The notes beneath the pieces were generated by a model. It saw only the letters and a list, made by a program, of their open reading frames with translations. It was not told the origin of the DNA and did not search any database. The position numbers were made by a program, and so were the translations under genes. A DNA stretch of 64,000 nt, taken from NCBI RefSeq assembly GCF_008040105.1, contig NZ_VRMG01000006.1:1-64000 (forward strand), written 5' to 3'. This stretch comes from Lacisediminihabitans profunda. GTDB taxonomy: Bacteria; Actinomycetota; Actinomycetes; Actinomycetales; Microbacteriaceae. Position 1 is the first letter of the stretch; every line of letters starts with the position of its first letter. Below, one piece after another: positions 34,129 to 42,497 of the stretch.

Positions 34129-34695
34129 CTACGCGGCGTTCTTCACCGGAACACCCGCAACGATGTCGCGCACCACGGCCGTCAGCTGCTGCATAACCTC
34201 GGAGTCATCCTTCGGGTGCAGTTCAGCGAAGCGCACGAGCGAACCAGGAACCGAGAGCCTGACATCCTCGAGCACCCGCGCCCCAGCGATGCCGAAGGAC
34301 TTTCTGGCGTCATCGTGAGCCCAGGTGCCGCCGAACTGTCCGAATGCGCTGCCGATCGCCGCGACGGGCTTTCCCGTGATTGCACCGGCACCATAGGGGC
34401 GCGAAGCCCAGTCGATTGCGTTCTTGAGCACGGCCGGAATCGTGCCGTTGTATTCGGGCGTGATGACAAGGATCGCGTCGGAGCCCGCGATAGCGGCGCG
34501 CAATTCCGTTGCAACGTCGGGGACGGCACCGTCGACGTCTATGTCTTCGTTGTAGAAGGGGATGTCGGCGAGACCGTCATAGATCGTGAGCGAGACGCCC
34601 ACTGGCGTGACCTGAGCCGCGGCCTCGGCGAGCTGAAGATTGGTAGAGCCCGCGCGCAGGCTACCGACGAGAACGAGGATGGAGATGTCTGACAT
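34129..34695 (-). CDS. NADPH-dependent FMN reductase-family flavoprotein
   Basis: 188 residues, flavodoxin-like fold. The phosphate-binding loop is LVGSLRAGSTNLQLAEAAA near residue 10, and the flavin contact VITPEYNGTIPAVLKNAIDW with RPYG is the family signature. It reduces FMN or quinones/azo compounds using NADPH, in the cytoplasm. It is divergent from the TetR gene at 34815, with a palindrome between them, so it probably belongs to a ligand-inducible detoxification unit. Confidence 0.93.
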   Translation of the reverse strand: MSDISILVLVGSLRAGSTNLQLAEAAAQVTPVGVSLTIYDGLADIPFYNEDIDVDGAVPDVATELRAAIAGSDAILVITPEYNGTIPAVLKNAIDWASRPYGAGAITGKPVAAIGSAFGQFGGTWAHDDARKSFGIAGARVLEDVRLSVPGSLVRFAELHPKDDSEVMQQLTAVVRDIVAGVPVKNAA

Positions 34696-34761
34696 TACTG
34701 CTCCTATGGTTACGCTGTGGGAGTGATTGGCCCGGGCGAAGCACCGAACGCTGTACGGAAC

Positions 34762-34775
34762 CGGACCGGGGTCCG
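34762..34775. promoter_or_regulatory. TetR operator candidate CGGAC-CGGG-GTCCG
   Basis: A perfect 5-bp inverted repeat with a 4-bp spacer, extended on both sides (AACCGGAC versus GTCCGTTT, 7 of 8 symmetric). It lies midway in the 119-bp region between the FMN reductase and TetR genes, where it could block both promoters. Confidence 0.55.
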
Positions 34776-34814
34776 TTTCATTCCGAATTGCCTGACATGC
34801 AACTGGAGGTAGGA

Positions 34815-35453
34815 ATGCTGACACGGCCGCTCCCGCTTCCATCAGAGCGTGCCGATGCTGCGCGCAATAGGGAGATCCTCCTCACGACGGCCCGTCGGCT
34901 GCTCGAACGTCGCGGCGTCGACGGGCTCACGATGGATGCCGTGGCCCGCGAGGCGGGACTCGGGAAGGGAACCATCTTTCGTCGATTCGGCTCCCGAGGC
35001 GGCCTCATGCAGGCGCTGATCAATGAGATCGAATTGGACTTTCAGCGGCAGCTCATCTCTGGCCCACCCCCGTTGGGCCCCGGCGCAGCCCCGATCGATC
35101 GCCTCGTTGCATTCGGTCGGGAACGCATCCGGCTGATCACACGGCAGGGCGACTTGATCCGCGCTGCGGAGGAGCCTCCCGAGACCCGCTATACCTCGCC
35201 GCCTCGCGCCGCCTTGCATCTCCATCTACGGGTACTCCTCAAGCAATCGGATTTCGAGGGCGACACTCAGGTGCTCGCGTTCACTCTCCTGGCCGCACTC
35301 GACGCGGCCCTTGTCTTGCACGAACACCGTGAAGCGAACATCTCTTTGGATCGACTGGCCAACGGGTGGGAGGAGCTTATTCGCCAGGTGGTCGCGCCGG
35401 TGCCGTCCGGTCACGCGCGACCCGGGGGCGAGGCCCTCGCGGAGCCCGTGTGA
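34815..35453 (+). CDS. TetR-family transcriptional regulator
   Basis: 212 residues. The helix-turn-helix is at about 20-65: NREILLTTARRLLERRGVDG, TMDAVAREAGLGKGTIFRRF and GSRGGLMQALI. The C-terminal helical domain has the TetR_C_33-like segment LLAALDAALVLHEHREANIS. ATG 34815 was chosen because GGAGGTAGGA precedes it directly; longer starts at 34788 and 34797 are possible. It likely represses itself and the divergent FMN reductase. Confidence 0.92.
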   Translation: MLTRPLPLPSERADAARNREILLTTARRLLERRGVDGLTMDAVAREAGLGKGTIFRRFGSRGGLMQALINEIELDFQRQLISGPPPLGPGAAPIDRLVAFGRERIRLITRQGDLIRAAEEPPETRYTSPPRAALHLHLRVLLKQSDFEGDTQVLAFTLLAALDAALVLHEHREANISLDRLANGWEELIRQVVAPVPSGHARPGGEALAEPV

Positions 35454-35680
35454 GGGCGACTTTGAGGTGGTGTAGCCGGCCAAACCGGAGCCGCCCGTGA
35501 TGATCTGGTGCAGAGGACCCAGTGAGGGGCCCAGCGGTGAGAAAGCGTCCGGATTGCGGCGAGAATCTCGTCGGGCTCGGTGCCATGACCGGCCTGTCAG
35601 CCGATACCGCAGTAGTCCCGAGCCGCACGGATTGCCGCAAACCGTGGCGCGATAGCCGCTGATCGCGCCATGATAAGCAC
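35454..35680. other. Gap with possible degraded DNA
   Basis: No intact gene. On the minus strand a stretch reads IITGGSGLAGYTT, which resembles an NAD-binding loop, but nothing continues it, so I do not call a gene. Some of this must hold the promoter of the large STAND gene at 35681. Confidence 0.35.
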
Positions 35681-38308
35681 ATGAATGGGCACGTCAGGCC
35701 CGTGATCCGCACACCCGATCAGCGGATCCGGGTGTTCGTGAGCTCGACACTTCGTGAGCTGGCGGATGAGCGGCGCGCGGTGCGTGCGGCGATCGAGCGA
35801 CTCCGCCTCGCGCCGGTGATGTTCGAATTGGGCGCGCGTCCCCACCCACCTCGAGGCCTGTACCGCGCCTATCTGGCGCAGTCCGACGTCTTCGTCGGGA
35901 TCTATGGCGACAGCTACGGCTGGGTTGCTCCCGACGAGAAGCTGTCTGGCCTCGAGGACGAGTACAACCTCGCGGCGGAATCGATGCCGAAGCTGATCTA
36001 CATCAAGGCGTCGACGCAGCGCGACGAACGCTTGAAAAGTCTGATCGACCGCATCCGATCCGACGACACCGCCGCGTACCTCACGTTCGAGAGCGCGGCC
36101 GACCTCGAAGATCAGGTCGCCGACGACCTCGCGGCGCTGCTCGCGGAGAGATTCGACGAGTCCCGGGTCGCCGGCGACACCGAACTGTCGGCGGTGACGC
36201 CTTCGGCGATCGAGAAGATCCCCGTCGCGTACACCGCGACGATCGGCCGCGAGGGCGACATCGAGCGCGTGTGCGCCCTGCTGCGCCAGGGGGAGAGCCG
36301 GGTCGTCAGCTTGATCGGACCAGGCGGGATCGGCAAGAGCAGACTCGCCATCGAGACGGCGCGCGCCGTCGAGGATCTCTTCCCCGACGGCATCTATTTC
36401 GCGCTGCTTGAGGGCGTCCTCGAGCCGGGCCTGCTCGTGCCCACCATCGCCTACACCCTCGGCATCCGCGACAACGGCGAAGCCGCCCTCGAAGAGCGCA
36501 TCGCGCACGCGCTGGCAGGGCGCCGTGTGCTCATCGTGCTCGACAACTTCGAGCAGATCGTGGATGCCGCCCCGGTGCTGGTGCGTCTCTACGCGGCGGC
36601 ACCGCACGCCACCTTCCTGGTCACGAGCCGCATCGTGCTGCGGATCCGTGGCGAGCAGGTCTACGAGGTCGGCGCGCTGCCGACGCCGGACGGCGTCGGC
36701 GCGGCCACCCTCGACCGCACGCTGCGCTCCTCGGCCTGCATGCTCTTCGTCGACCGCGCGACGGCGGTGAAGCCCGGCTTCGCGATCACGGAGGAGAACG
36801 CGCCGGACATCGCCGACATCTGCCGGCGCCTCGAGGGCCTGCCGCTGGCCATCGAATTGGCGGCGGCGAAGGTCAGGATGCTGACACCCCGCGGCATCGC
36901 CGAGCGCCTCGAGCGAAGCCTGCCGCTGCTCACCGCCTCGGTGCGCGACATGCCTGAGCGGCATAGCACCATGCGCGCGACAATCGACTGGAGCGCGAGC
37001 CTGCTGCCCGATGCCCACCGCGGGCTGTTCGAGGACCTCGGCGTGTTTGCCACGCGCTTCACGCTCGAGGCGGTCGAGGCGCTGGGCGCCGGGCGATCGT
37101 GGGACGGGACGGCACTGGACAGTCTCGCGGCGCTCATCGACGCGTCGCTCGTGAAGCAGACCGAGATCGACGGCCGCGTGGTCTTCTCGCTGCTCGCCCT
37201 CGTGCGCGAATATGCCTTGGACCGGCTGAAGATCGCCGGCGACGCGGACACCATGCGCGCGGCGCACGCGGACTACTACCGCGGCTTCGTCGTCCGTACC
37301 GCTCCGCAGCTGCGCGGACTCGAGCAGGCCGATGCCGTCGCACAGCTAGGTCTCGAGCTGCCCAACCTGCGCGCAGCGGTTCGCCACCTGATCTACACCG
37401 ACCGCCTCGACGACGCCGGCGACTTCGCGTGGAACCTGCTCATCTACTGGTGGATCGCGGGATTCTTCGCCGAGGTGCGGGCCTGGATGCTGGAGTTGCT
37501 GGGCAAGGAGCTGCCGATCACGCAGCGCACCAGGGCGGTGGCGTGGTTCCTCGCCCTGTGGGGAGAGATGTGGCAGAGGCCGTCGGAGGGTGTGGTGGCG
37601 GGCCTGGCCGAGTGCGTGCGCCTGTTCAGCGAGAGCGGCGATGAGGATGCGGCAGCGATGGCGCTCGCGGCGCGCGCGACGGCGCGCCTTCAGCTGCCGA
37701 CGCCCGACGTGACGACGGCGGAACGCGAGCTCGCTGACGCCGCCGAGCGCCAGCACGCGGTCGGCAACACGTGGGCCGAGGCAATCACCGAGGTATCGCG
37801 TGGTCGCCTGGCCTGGTTGCGCGGCTTGCCGGACGATGCGCTGAAGCGCTTCGACCGGGCTGCCGAGATCGCTGAGGCGAGCGGGGACCTCTTCACGCGA
37901 TCGGTGGCCGGCAATCATCAGGCGCGGCTGCTGCTGCTGCGTGGAGATGTGGATGCCGCCGAGGACGCGTGCGTGCGAACGTTGCTGGTCTCGATCCGCC
38001 TGCGTCACGAAGAGGGCATCGCCTACGGGCTTGAGGGACTCTGCGCCGTCGCGGCGGCACGCGGCGACGGAGAGCGAGCCGGCGCGCTCTCGGCCGCGGC
38101 AGCCGTCATCCGCCACCGCATCGGCGTCTTCGACGCGGAGGCGTTTCGGGTGCACACCCCGCAGCTGGACGCGGCCCGCGCGGCCGACCCGGCAGCGGTC
38201 GCGGCCGGCGAGCGCCAGGGCGCGGACCTCACGATCGGCGAGGCCATCGCGCTCGCACTTCCCGACTCCGACATGGATACGCTGCGACGGTCACTCGCAG
38301 AGTGGTGA
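35681..38308 (+). CDS. DUF4062-STAND ATPase-TPR protein
   Basis: A large 875-residue multidomain protein. Residues about 14-155 are a DUF4062 domain (RIRVFVSSTLRELADERRAV, then SDVFVGIYGDSYGWV). Residues about 185-420 form a STAND (NB-ARC-like) ATPase: Walker A LIGPGGIGKSRLA at 211-223, Walker B RVLIVLDNFEQI near 283-293, LVTSR at 313-317, and GLPLAIELAAAKVRML. A winged-helix segment with ALVREYALDRL follows, then TPR-like helices to the end. There is no DNA-binding or membrane domain. Such proteins work as switch-like sensors that assemble when ligand meets the TPR region. Similar STAND proteins act in bacterial antiviral immunity, but a signalling or regulatory role is equally possible here. 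No partner gene is adjacent. Confidence 0.85.
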   Translation: MNGHVRPVIRTPDQRIRVFVSSTLRELADERRAVRAAIERLRLAPVMFELGARPHPPRGLYRAYLAQSDVFVGIYGDSYGWVAPDEKLSGLEDEYNLAAESMPKLIYIKASTQRDERLKSLIDRIRSDDTAAYLTFESAADLEDQVADDLAALLAERFDESRVAGDTELSAVTPSAIEKIPVAYTATIGREGDIERVCALLRQGESRVVSLIGPGGIGKSRLAIETARAVEDLFPDGIYFALLEGVLEPGLLVPTIAYTLGIRDNGEAALEERIAHALAGRRVLIVLDNFEQIVDAAPVLVRLYAAAPHATFLVTSRIVLRIRGEQVYEVGALPTPDGVGAATLDRTLRSSACMLFVDRATAVKPGFAITEENAPDIADICRRLEGLPLAIELAAAKVRMLTPRGIAERLERSLPLLTASVRDMPERHSTMRATIDWSASLLPDAHRGLFEDLGVFATRFTLEAVEALGAGRSWDGTALDSLAALIDASLVKQTEIDGRVVFSLLALVREYALDRLKIAGDADTMRAAHADYYRGFVVRTAPQLRGLEQADAVAQLGLELPNLRAAVRHLIYTDRLDDAGDFAWNLLIYWWIAGFFAEVRAWMLELLGKELPITQRTRAVAWFLALWGEMWQRPSEGVVAGLAECVRLFSESGDEDAAAMALAARATARLQLPTPDVTTAERELADAAERQHAVGNTWAEAITEVSRGRLAWLRGLPDDALKRFDRAAEIAEASGDLFTRSVAGNHQARLLLLRGDVDAAEDACVRTLLVSIRLRHEEGIAYGLEGLCAVAAARGDGERAGALSAAAAVIRHRIGVFDAEAFRVHTPQLDAARAADPAAVAAGERQGADLTIGEAIALALPDSDMDTLRRSLAEW

Positions 38309-38476
38309 GACCGAGTCCATTGCGCCACAGTTGGCCCGCCTGCACCGGCAGGGGAGTCACGGACGGCAGGCGAAGTCACATCGCTGACGCGGGACCGGGA
38401 TTCGAGTGAACCCTGGCCGCGGACGTCGAGGATCGACGGACCGATGACGTCCAGGGCAGTCGCGCTGTAGAGTCGA

Positions 38477-38488
38477 TGAAAGCTTTCA
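38477..38488. promoter_or_regulatory. Palindrome TGAAAGCTTTCA (LacI-type operator-like)
   Basis: A perfect 12-bp palindrome of the TGAAA...TTTCA form used by many LacI/GalR-type repressors, 132 bp upstream of the hydrolase at 38620. No LacI-type gene is in the window. Binding by a distant regulator is speculative. The rest of the 38309-38619 gap shows no gene. Confidence 0.35.
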
Positions 38489-38619
38489 AAATGGAGATCG
38501 ATGCAGGCCGCGGGGGACCGTAGTCGGCCGCGATTCAGCCGGCCGTGTGCCCGGCGAACTCCCCCTGACCGAGGTTCAGGTCAATCCCTAGCCGCCGCTA
38601 CCGAGAGCCAGACAGAGCC

Positions 38620-39552
38620 ATGAACGCAGACCAGGAACCTTCGACATTCGTGGCCGCCCTCCGGGCGCTTGAGGCAGGCACATTTCCGGTCGACCAGCGG
38701 CCGGATGTTGATACGGCTTCCCTTCGAGCGCGCTACTCCGACCTCGCCGAGGTGCGCCTGAAGGACGTGGTCGTTCCGGCGTCGAATGGCGACGTGGCAG
38801 GCCGGTTGTATCTTCCCGCGGGTGACTCGAAGGGTGCGGTCGTCTGGGCGCACGGCGGAAGTTTCATCGGGGGAGACATCGAGATGCCGGAAGGGAATTG
38901 GGTCGCTCTCGCGCTCGCTGCTCGGGGGTACTCCGTGCTGTCGGTGGAATACACCAAGGCTCTGTTGGGGGTGCATTTTCCGGTGCCATCCATCGATCTG
39001 CTCGATTCGTGGAACTGGGCTGACGATCATCTGGGGTTCGATGAGAGTCCGGTTCACCTTGGTGGCGCGAGCGCGGGCGGAAACCTCGCGGCGGGAGTCG
39101 GAGTGAGACTTCGTGATGGCGCGGGGAGGGTGCCGTCGTCTCTGGTGTTGGCCTACCCGGTCCTCCACGACGTGATTCCCGCTGCATCCGCCGAAATCCG
39201 TGCTGCGGTGGACTCGCTTGGCCCAGAGGCGCGCTTTCCTCCCGAAACGGTGCGTGAAATGAATCTCAACTACGCCGGATCGGAGGCGGCGTTGGGGGAT
39301 CCCTACGCGTTCCCGGCCCACGCGAACCTCGCGGGAATGCCGCCGATCTTCATTATCAACTCGCAGTCGGACGATCTCCGGTCCTCCGGGGAAGGGTTTG
39401 CCCAGCAGGCGTTGGAGGCCGGTGTCGACGTACGAGTCGAGTGCGAGCCGGGCACAGTCCACGGTCATCTCGATCGGCCCCACAGCGCCGGAGGGCAGCG
39501 GAGCATCGCCCGCATCGGCGAGTGGCTCGATGGCTTCACGGTGGGCGCGTGA
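38620..39552 (+). CDS. Alpha/beta hydrolase, HSL-like esterase
   Basis: 310 residues. The oxyanion motif HGGSFIGGD and nucleophile elbow GGASAGGNLAAGV (Ser) mark the hormone-sensitive-lipase-like branch. Asp in NSQSDDLRSSGE and His in GTVHGHLDRP complete the triad. It hydrolyses short-chain esters, possibly acetylated sugars or xenobiotics. No signal peptide is visible. A P450 gene follows 106 bp later in the same direction, hinting at a shared role in oxidising or processing a small molecule. Confidence 0.92.
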   Translation: MNADQEPSTFVAALRALEAGTFPVDQRPDVDTASLRARYSDLAEVRLKDVVVPASNGDVAGRLYLPAGDSKGAVVWAHGGSFIGGDIEMPEGNWVALALAARGYSVLSVEYTKALLGVHFPVPSIDLLDSWNWADDHLGFDESPVHLGGASAGGNLAAGVGVRLRDGAGRVPSSLVLAYPVLHDVIPAASAEIRAAVDSLGPEARFPPETVREMNLNYAGSEAALGDPYAFPAHANLAGMPPIFIINSQSDDLRSSGEGFAQQALEAGVDVRVECEPGTVHGHLDRPHSAGGQRSIARIGEWLDGFTVGA

Positions 39553-39658
39553 CCGCTCCGCACGGTGATGGGTCCTGGCGGGTCGGCGGAGATTTCCCCC
39601 GCTGAGCGCGCTAGCGTCGGGCCAGAGGGCATGTCCACTTTTCTAAGGCGGCAATACG

Positions 39659-40888
39659 ATGTCGGTCCATGAACCACACTCCGCGATCGGTGCCGCTGTT
39701 CCAGACTCGGCCGGTCCGCCGGTGATCGATCCGGACGCGCTGTTGGCCGACCAGCTGGGGTTATTCGACGACCTTCGCGGCCGCTGTCCCATTGCCGTCG
39801 ACGGGCGGCTCGGTGTTGCGGTCCTTGGCCATGCCGAGGCGGTTCGGGTTCTCGACGACCCAGGAACGTTCTCCAGCGCAGTGTCGGCGCAACATGCCGC
39901 CGTTCCGAACGGGTTCGATCCTCCAATGCACACGCAATATCGCGAACTCATCGATCGCTTCTTCACCCGGGAGCGTACCGCCGAATTCGAGCCCGACTGC
40001 AAGACGGCGGCCGCCGAATTGGTCGCCGCCCTTCCCGGCGACGAGCCGGTCGAGATCATGGGCCGTTTCGCCCTGGACTTCGCACTTCGCGTTCAGCGTC
40101 GCTGGCTGGGCTGGCCGCTGTCGACCGAGCTGGCGCTCCGCGAGTGGGTTGTTCGTCGACACCACGCGATGGTTGACGGCGACCCCGTGGTGCAGGGCAG
40201 CATTGCCGAAGAGTTCGACCACGTCATCAGGGCGGTGCTGGCCGACCGTCGTTCGGGATCGGGCCCTCGGAGGAATGACCTGACCCAGGAGTTGCTCGAG
40301 CAGCAAATCGACGGCCGGCCGCTTTCGGATCCCGAGCTCATCTCGATCCTGCGGAACTGGACGGTGGGCGAGCTCGCGACGATCGCTGCAAGCGTGGGCA
40401 TCGTGATCCGGTACCTGGCGGTTCATCCCGACCTCCAGGATCGCCTTCGCCAACACCCCGCGATGATCGCGACGTCGATTGACGAGATCCTTCGGATCGT
40501 GCCGCCGTTGATCTCGAATCGACGCGTCACAACGCGAGCCGTCGATCTGGGCGGCTTCACGATCCCCGCGCACGAGCGTGTGACCGTGCTGTGGGCTTCG
40601 GCGAACCGAGACGAGTCGGTCTTCGGTTCGGACAATCACTTCGATGCCGTCGGCCATGCTGCGGACAATCTGCTTTACGGCCGGGGAATTCACAACTGTC
40701 CAGGCGCCGGTCTGGCTCGGATGGAGCTGCGAACCGTCACGGAGGAGCTGCTCGCACGCATGGTCCTCATTGAGCTCGCGGAGGATGCGCCGGATCCGGC
40801 CCCCTTTCCCGATGGTGGTTACCGATCCGTGTCGGTGCGGTTCACCACTGGTCCGGTACTCGCGCCGCAGGCGGCCGCAATGGCGTGA
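39659..40888 (+). CDS. Cytochrome P450
   Basis: A 409-residue soluble bacterial P450. The heme-thiolate loop is LLYGRGIHNCPGAGLARMEL with Cys347, the ExxR motif is in DEILRIVPP, and the PERF-like part VTVLWASANRDESVFG is recognisable. The I-helix reads NWTVGELATIAASVGIV, without the usual acid/threonine pair for O2 activation (A/G-G-x-D/E-T-T), so it may use peroxide or rely on a substrate hydroxyl. No ferredoxin or reductase gene is nearby. It is convergent with narK. Confidence 0.92.
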   Translation: MSVHEPHSAIGAAVPDSAGPPVIDPDALLADQLGLFDDLRGRCPIAVDGRLGVAVLGHAEAVRVLDDPGTFSSAVSAQHAAVPNGFDPPMHTQYRELIDRFFTRERTAEFEPDCKTAAAELVAALPGDEPVEIMGRFALDFALRVQRRWLGWPLSTELALREWVVRRHHAMVDGDPVVQGSIAEEFDHVIRAVLADRRSGSGPRRNDLTQELLEQQIDGRPLSDPELISILRNWTVGELATIAASVGIVIRYLAVHPDLQDRLRQHPAMIATSIDEILRIVPPLISNRRVTTRAVDLGGFTIPAHERVTVLWASANRDESVFGSDNHFDAVGHAADNLLYGRGIHNCPGAGLARMELRTVTEELLARMVLIELAEDAPDPAPFPDGGYRSVSVRFTTGPVLAPQAAAMA

Positions 40889-40944
40889 CTGTCACCCTTC
40901 GACCTGTAAGCCGGGCGCAGTCGCCGAGGACGAGGCTGCGACGG

Positions 40945-42270
40945 TCAGCTAGGGAAAGGCGCGCCCGGGCGTGCGTAGAAGTACCAGGCGAGACCAGTGC
41001 AGAATACGCAGAATATGGCGCAGCCCACGAAGAAGGCGAACGGGCTCACCACAGTCAGCGAGATGCCCACCACAAACGGCCCGAATGCCGCAATCGCAGA
41101 GGTCCAGGCGATGGCGCCGCCGGCCTGGCGCTTGGGGAAGATCATCGGCATCTGCTTGAAGGTCCCCGCATTGGCGAAACCGGAGAAGAGGAAGATTATG
41201 AGCATGCCGGTGAGGAAGCCCCAAAACTGACCGACGTTTGTGGGCTGAAGGAAGAATGTCGTGACGACGGTTCCGACGATCATCCCGGCGCCACCGATGA
41301 AGGTGAAGATCGCGCCACCGAACTTGTCGCACAGGGGGCCACACGCTGCGCGGACCGCAGCGCCCAGTAGCGGGCCGATGAAGGCGAAGGCGAGTGGGTT
41401 GGGGGCGTGGGCGAAGTGACCGTAGACATTGACGATGATGAGGCCCATTTGTGCGGCGAGCCCGCTGAAGGCGCCGAAGCTCATGAGGTAGATCGCGGTC
41501 ATGATCCAGGTGTGCTTGATGCGGAAAATGTCCATCTGCTGACGGAAGTTTGCCGTGACCGGCACCCGGCGAAGGTAGACGGCCGCGAGGATGCAGCCGA
41601 GGATCGCCCACGGGATGAGCACCAACCCTCCATTGTGAAGCCAGACCAGACTGCCGTCTGTCGCGCTCTCGGGAGTCAGCGCCGCCGTGCCGAGCAGGCC
41701 GAATCCGACGACCCAGGGCAGCAATACCTGGATGAGCCCGATTCCGAAGTTGCCGAGTCCGGCCTGGAGGCCCAATGCCGTGCCGGCGAGTCGTTTGGGG
41801 AAGAAGTAGCTGGTCGACGCCATGAATCCGGAGAACGCTCCGCCCCCGATACCCGCGGCGAAGGAGAGCACCAGCAGCACCCAGTACGGCGTGGTGGCGT
41901 CTCGAGCGGCGAGCGTCCAGCCGAGCATGGGGAGGACGAGCAGGGCCGATGACATCGCCACCATCGCCCGTGTTCCCATTATCGGCGGGAGGAACATGAA
42001 CACGAGTCGCAGCAGTCCTCCGGCGAGACCGGGCAGTGCGACCAGCCAGTAGAGCTGGGCCGGGGTCAGCGCGTAGCCGATCGAGTTCAGGCGGGGCGCG
42101 ATCGCGCTTACCAGATACCACGTCGCGAAGCTGAGGGTAAGGATGTAGGTGGTGATCCACAACGTGCGCCACGCGAGCCTGGAATCCCACGTCTTCTCGT
42201 TCTCCGGGTCCCAGTTGGAGAGGTCCGGCGCGAGATCCGCATGAGCACTGGTTGGGGTGAGAGCGGGCAT
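40945..42270 (-). CDS. narK: NarK-family nitrate/nitrite transporter
   Basis: A 441-residue, 12-helix MFS protein. Nitrate-porter signatures are clear: GIGGGAFSGFMASTSYFFPK with AGTALGLQAGLGNFGIG following, and the second-half copy FSGFANAGTFKQMPMIFPKR. It imports nitrate and/or exports nitrite for the adjacent respiratory reductase. The start at 42270 was chosen for GAGG 6 bases upstream; ATG 42276 is in frame. It is divergent from the regulator at 42498, which probably controls it. Confidence 0.94.
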   Translation of the reverse strand: MPALTPTSAHADLAPDLSNWDPENEKTWDSRLAWRTLWITTYILTLSFATWYLVSAIAPRLNSIGYALTPAQLYWLVALPGLAGGLLRLVFMFLPPIMGTRAMVAMSSALLVLPMLGWTLAARDATTPYWVLLVLSFAAGIGGGAFSGFMASTSYFFPKRLAGTALGLQAGLGNFGIGLIQVLLPWVVGFGLLGTAALTPESATDGSLVWLHNGGLVLIPWAILGCILAAVYLRRVPVTANFRQQMDIFRIKHTWIMTAIYLMSFGAFSGLAAQMGLIIVNVYGHFAHAPNPLAFAFIGPLLGAAVRAACGPLCDKFGGAIFTFIGGAGMIVGTVVTTFFLQPTNVGQFWGFLTGMLIIFLFSGFANAGTFKQMPMIFPKRQAGGAIAWTSAIAAFGPFVVGISLTVVSPFAFFVGCAIFCVFCTGLAWYFYARPGAPFPS

Positions 42271-42497
42271 GATCATCCTCGGCGGTAGACGAGACTCGCC
42301 GGCGGACGCCCGCGACGCTGCAATCATCCCGCGAGAGCGAGATCACCTCAACAACCTAACGCCGTGAAAAATACCGGCGATCGGCCGAGCCGGATGCGTC
42401 GACTTCCGGAGCGGAGAGGACACGAGTGTCGAGCGTGGGCCCGAGCGGCTTTTCGATATCCATTTCAAATTGTGATCGGGCGGCCCATACTTGCCCC

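Noticed and set aside
33730-34692. 320-codon plus-strand frame with a GIGKTRV sequence resembling a P-loop
   Set aside because: The segment lies among fossils, has no ATPase motifs after it, and most of the frame is the antisense of the FMN reductase gene.
35460-35520. Minus-strand IITGGSGLAGYTT, similar to an NAD-binding loop
   Set aside because: Only about 15 residues match and no further SDR sequence follows in any frame, so chance is likely.
35597-37267. A 556-codon open frame on the minus strand opposite the STAND gene
   Set aside because: It mirrors the codon positions of the DUF4062-STAND gene, is rich in Arg, Gln, His and Val, and shows no domain. It is a high-GC shadow.
40949-42346. 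A second long minus-strand frame across narK
   Set aside because: It is out of frame with the clear NarK protein and has Arg/His-rich, low-complexity content.
42440-42497. TTCAAATTGTGATCGG as an FNR/CRP box upstream of the nar regulator
   Set aside because: Only the left half TGTGA is present with no matching right half, so symmetry is missing.
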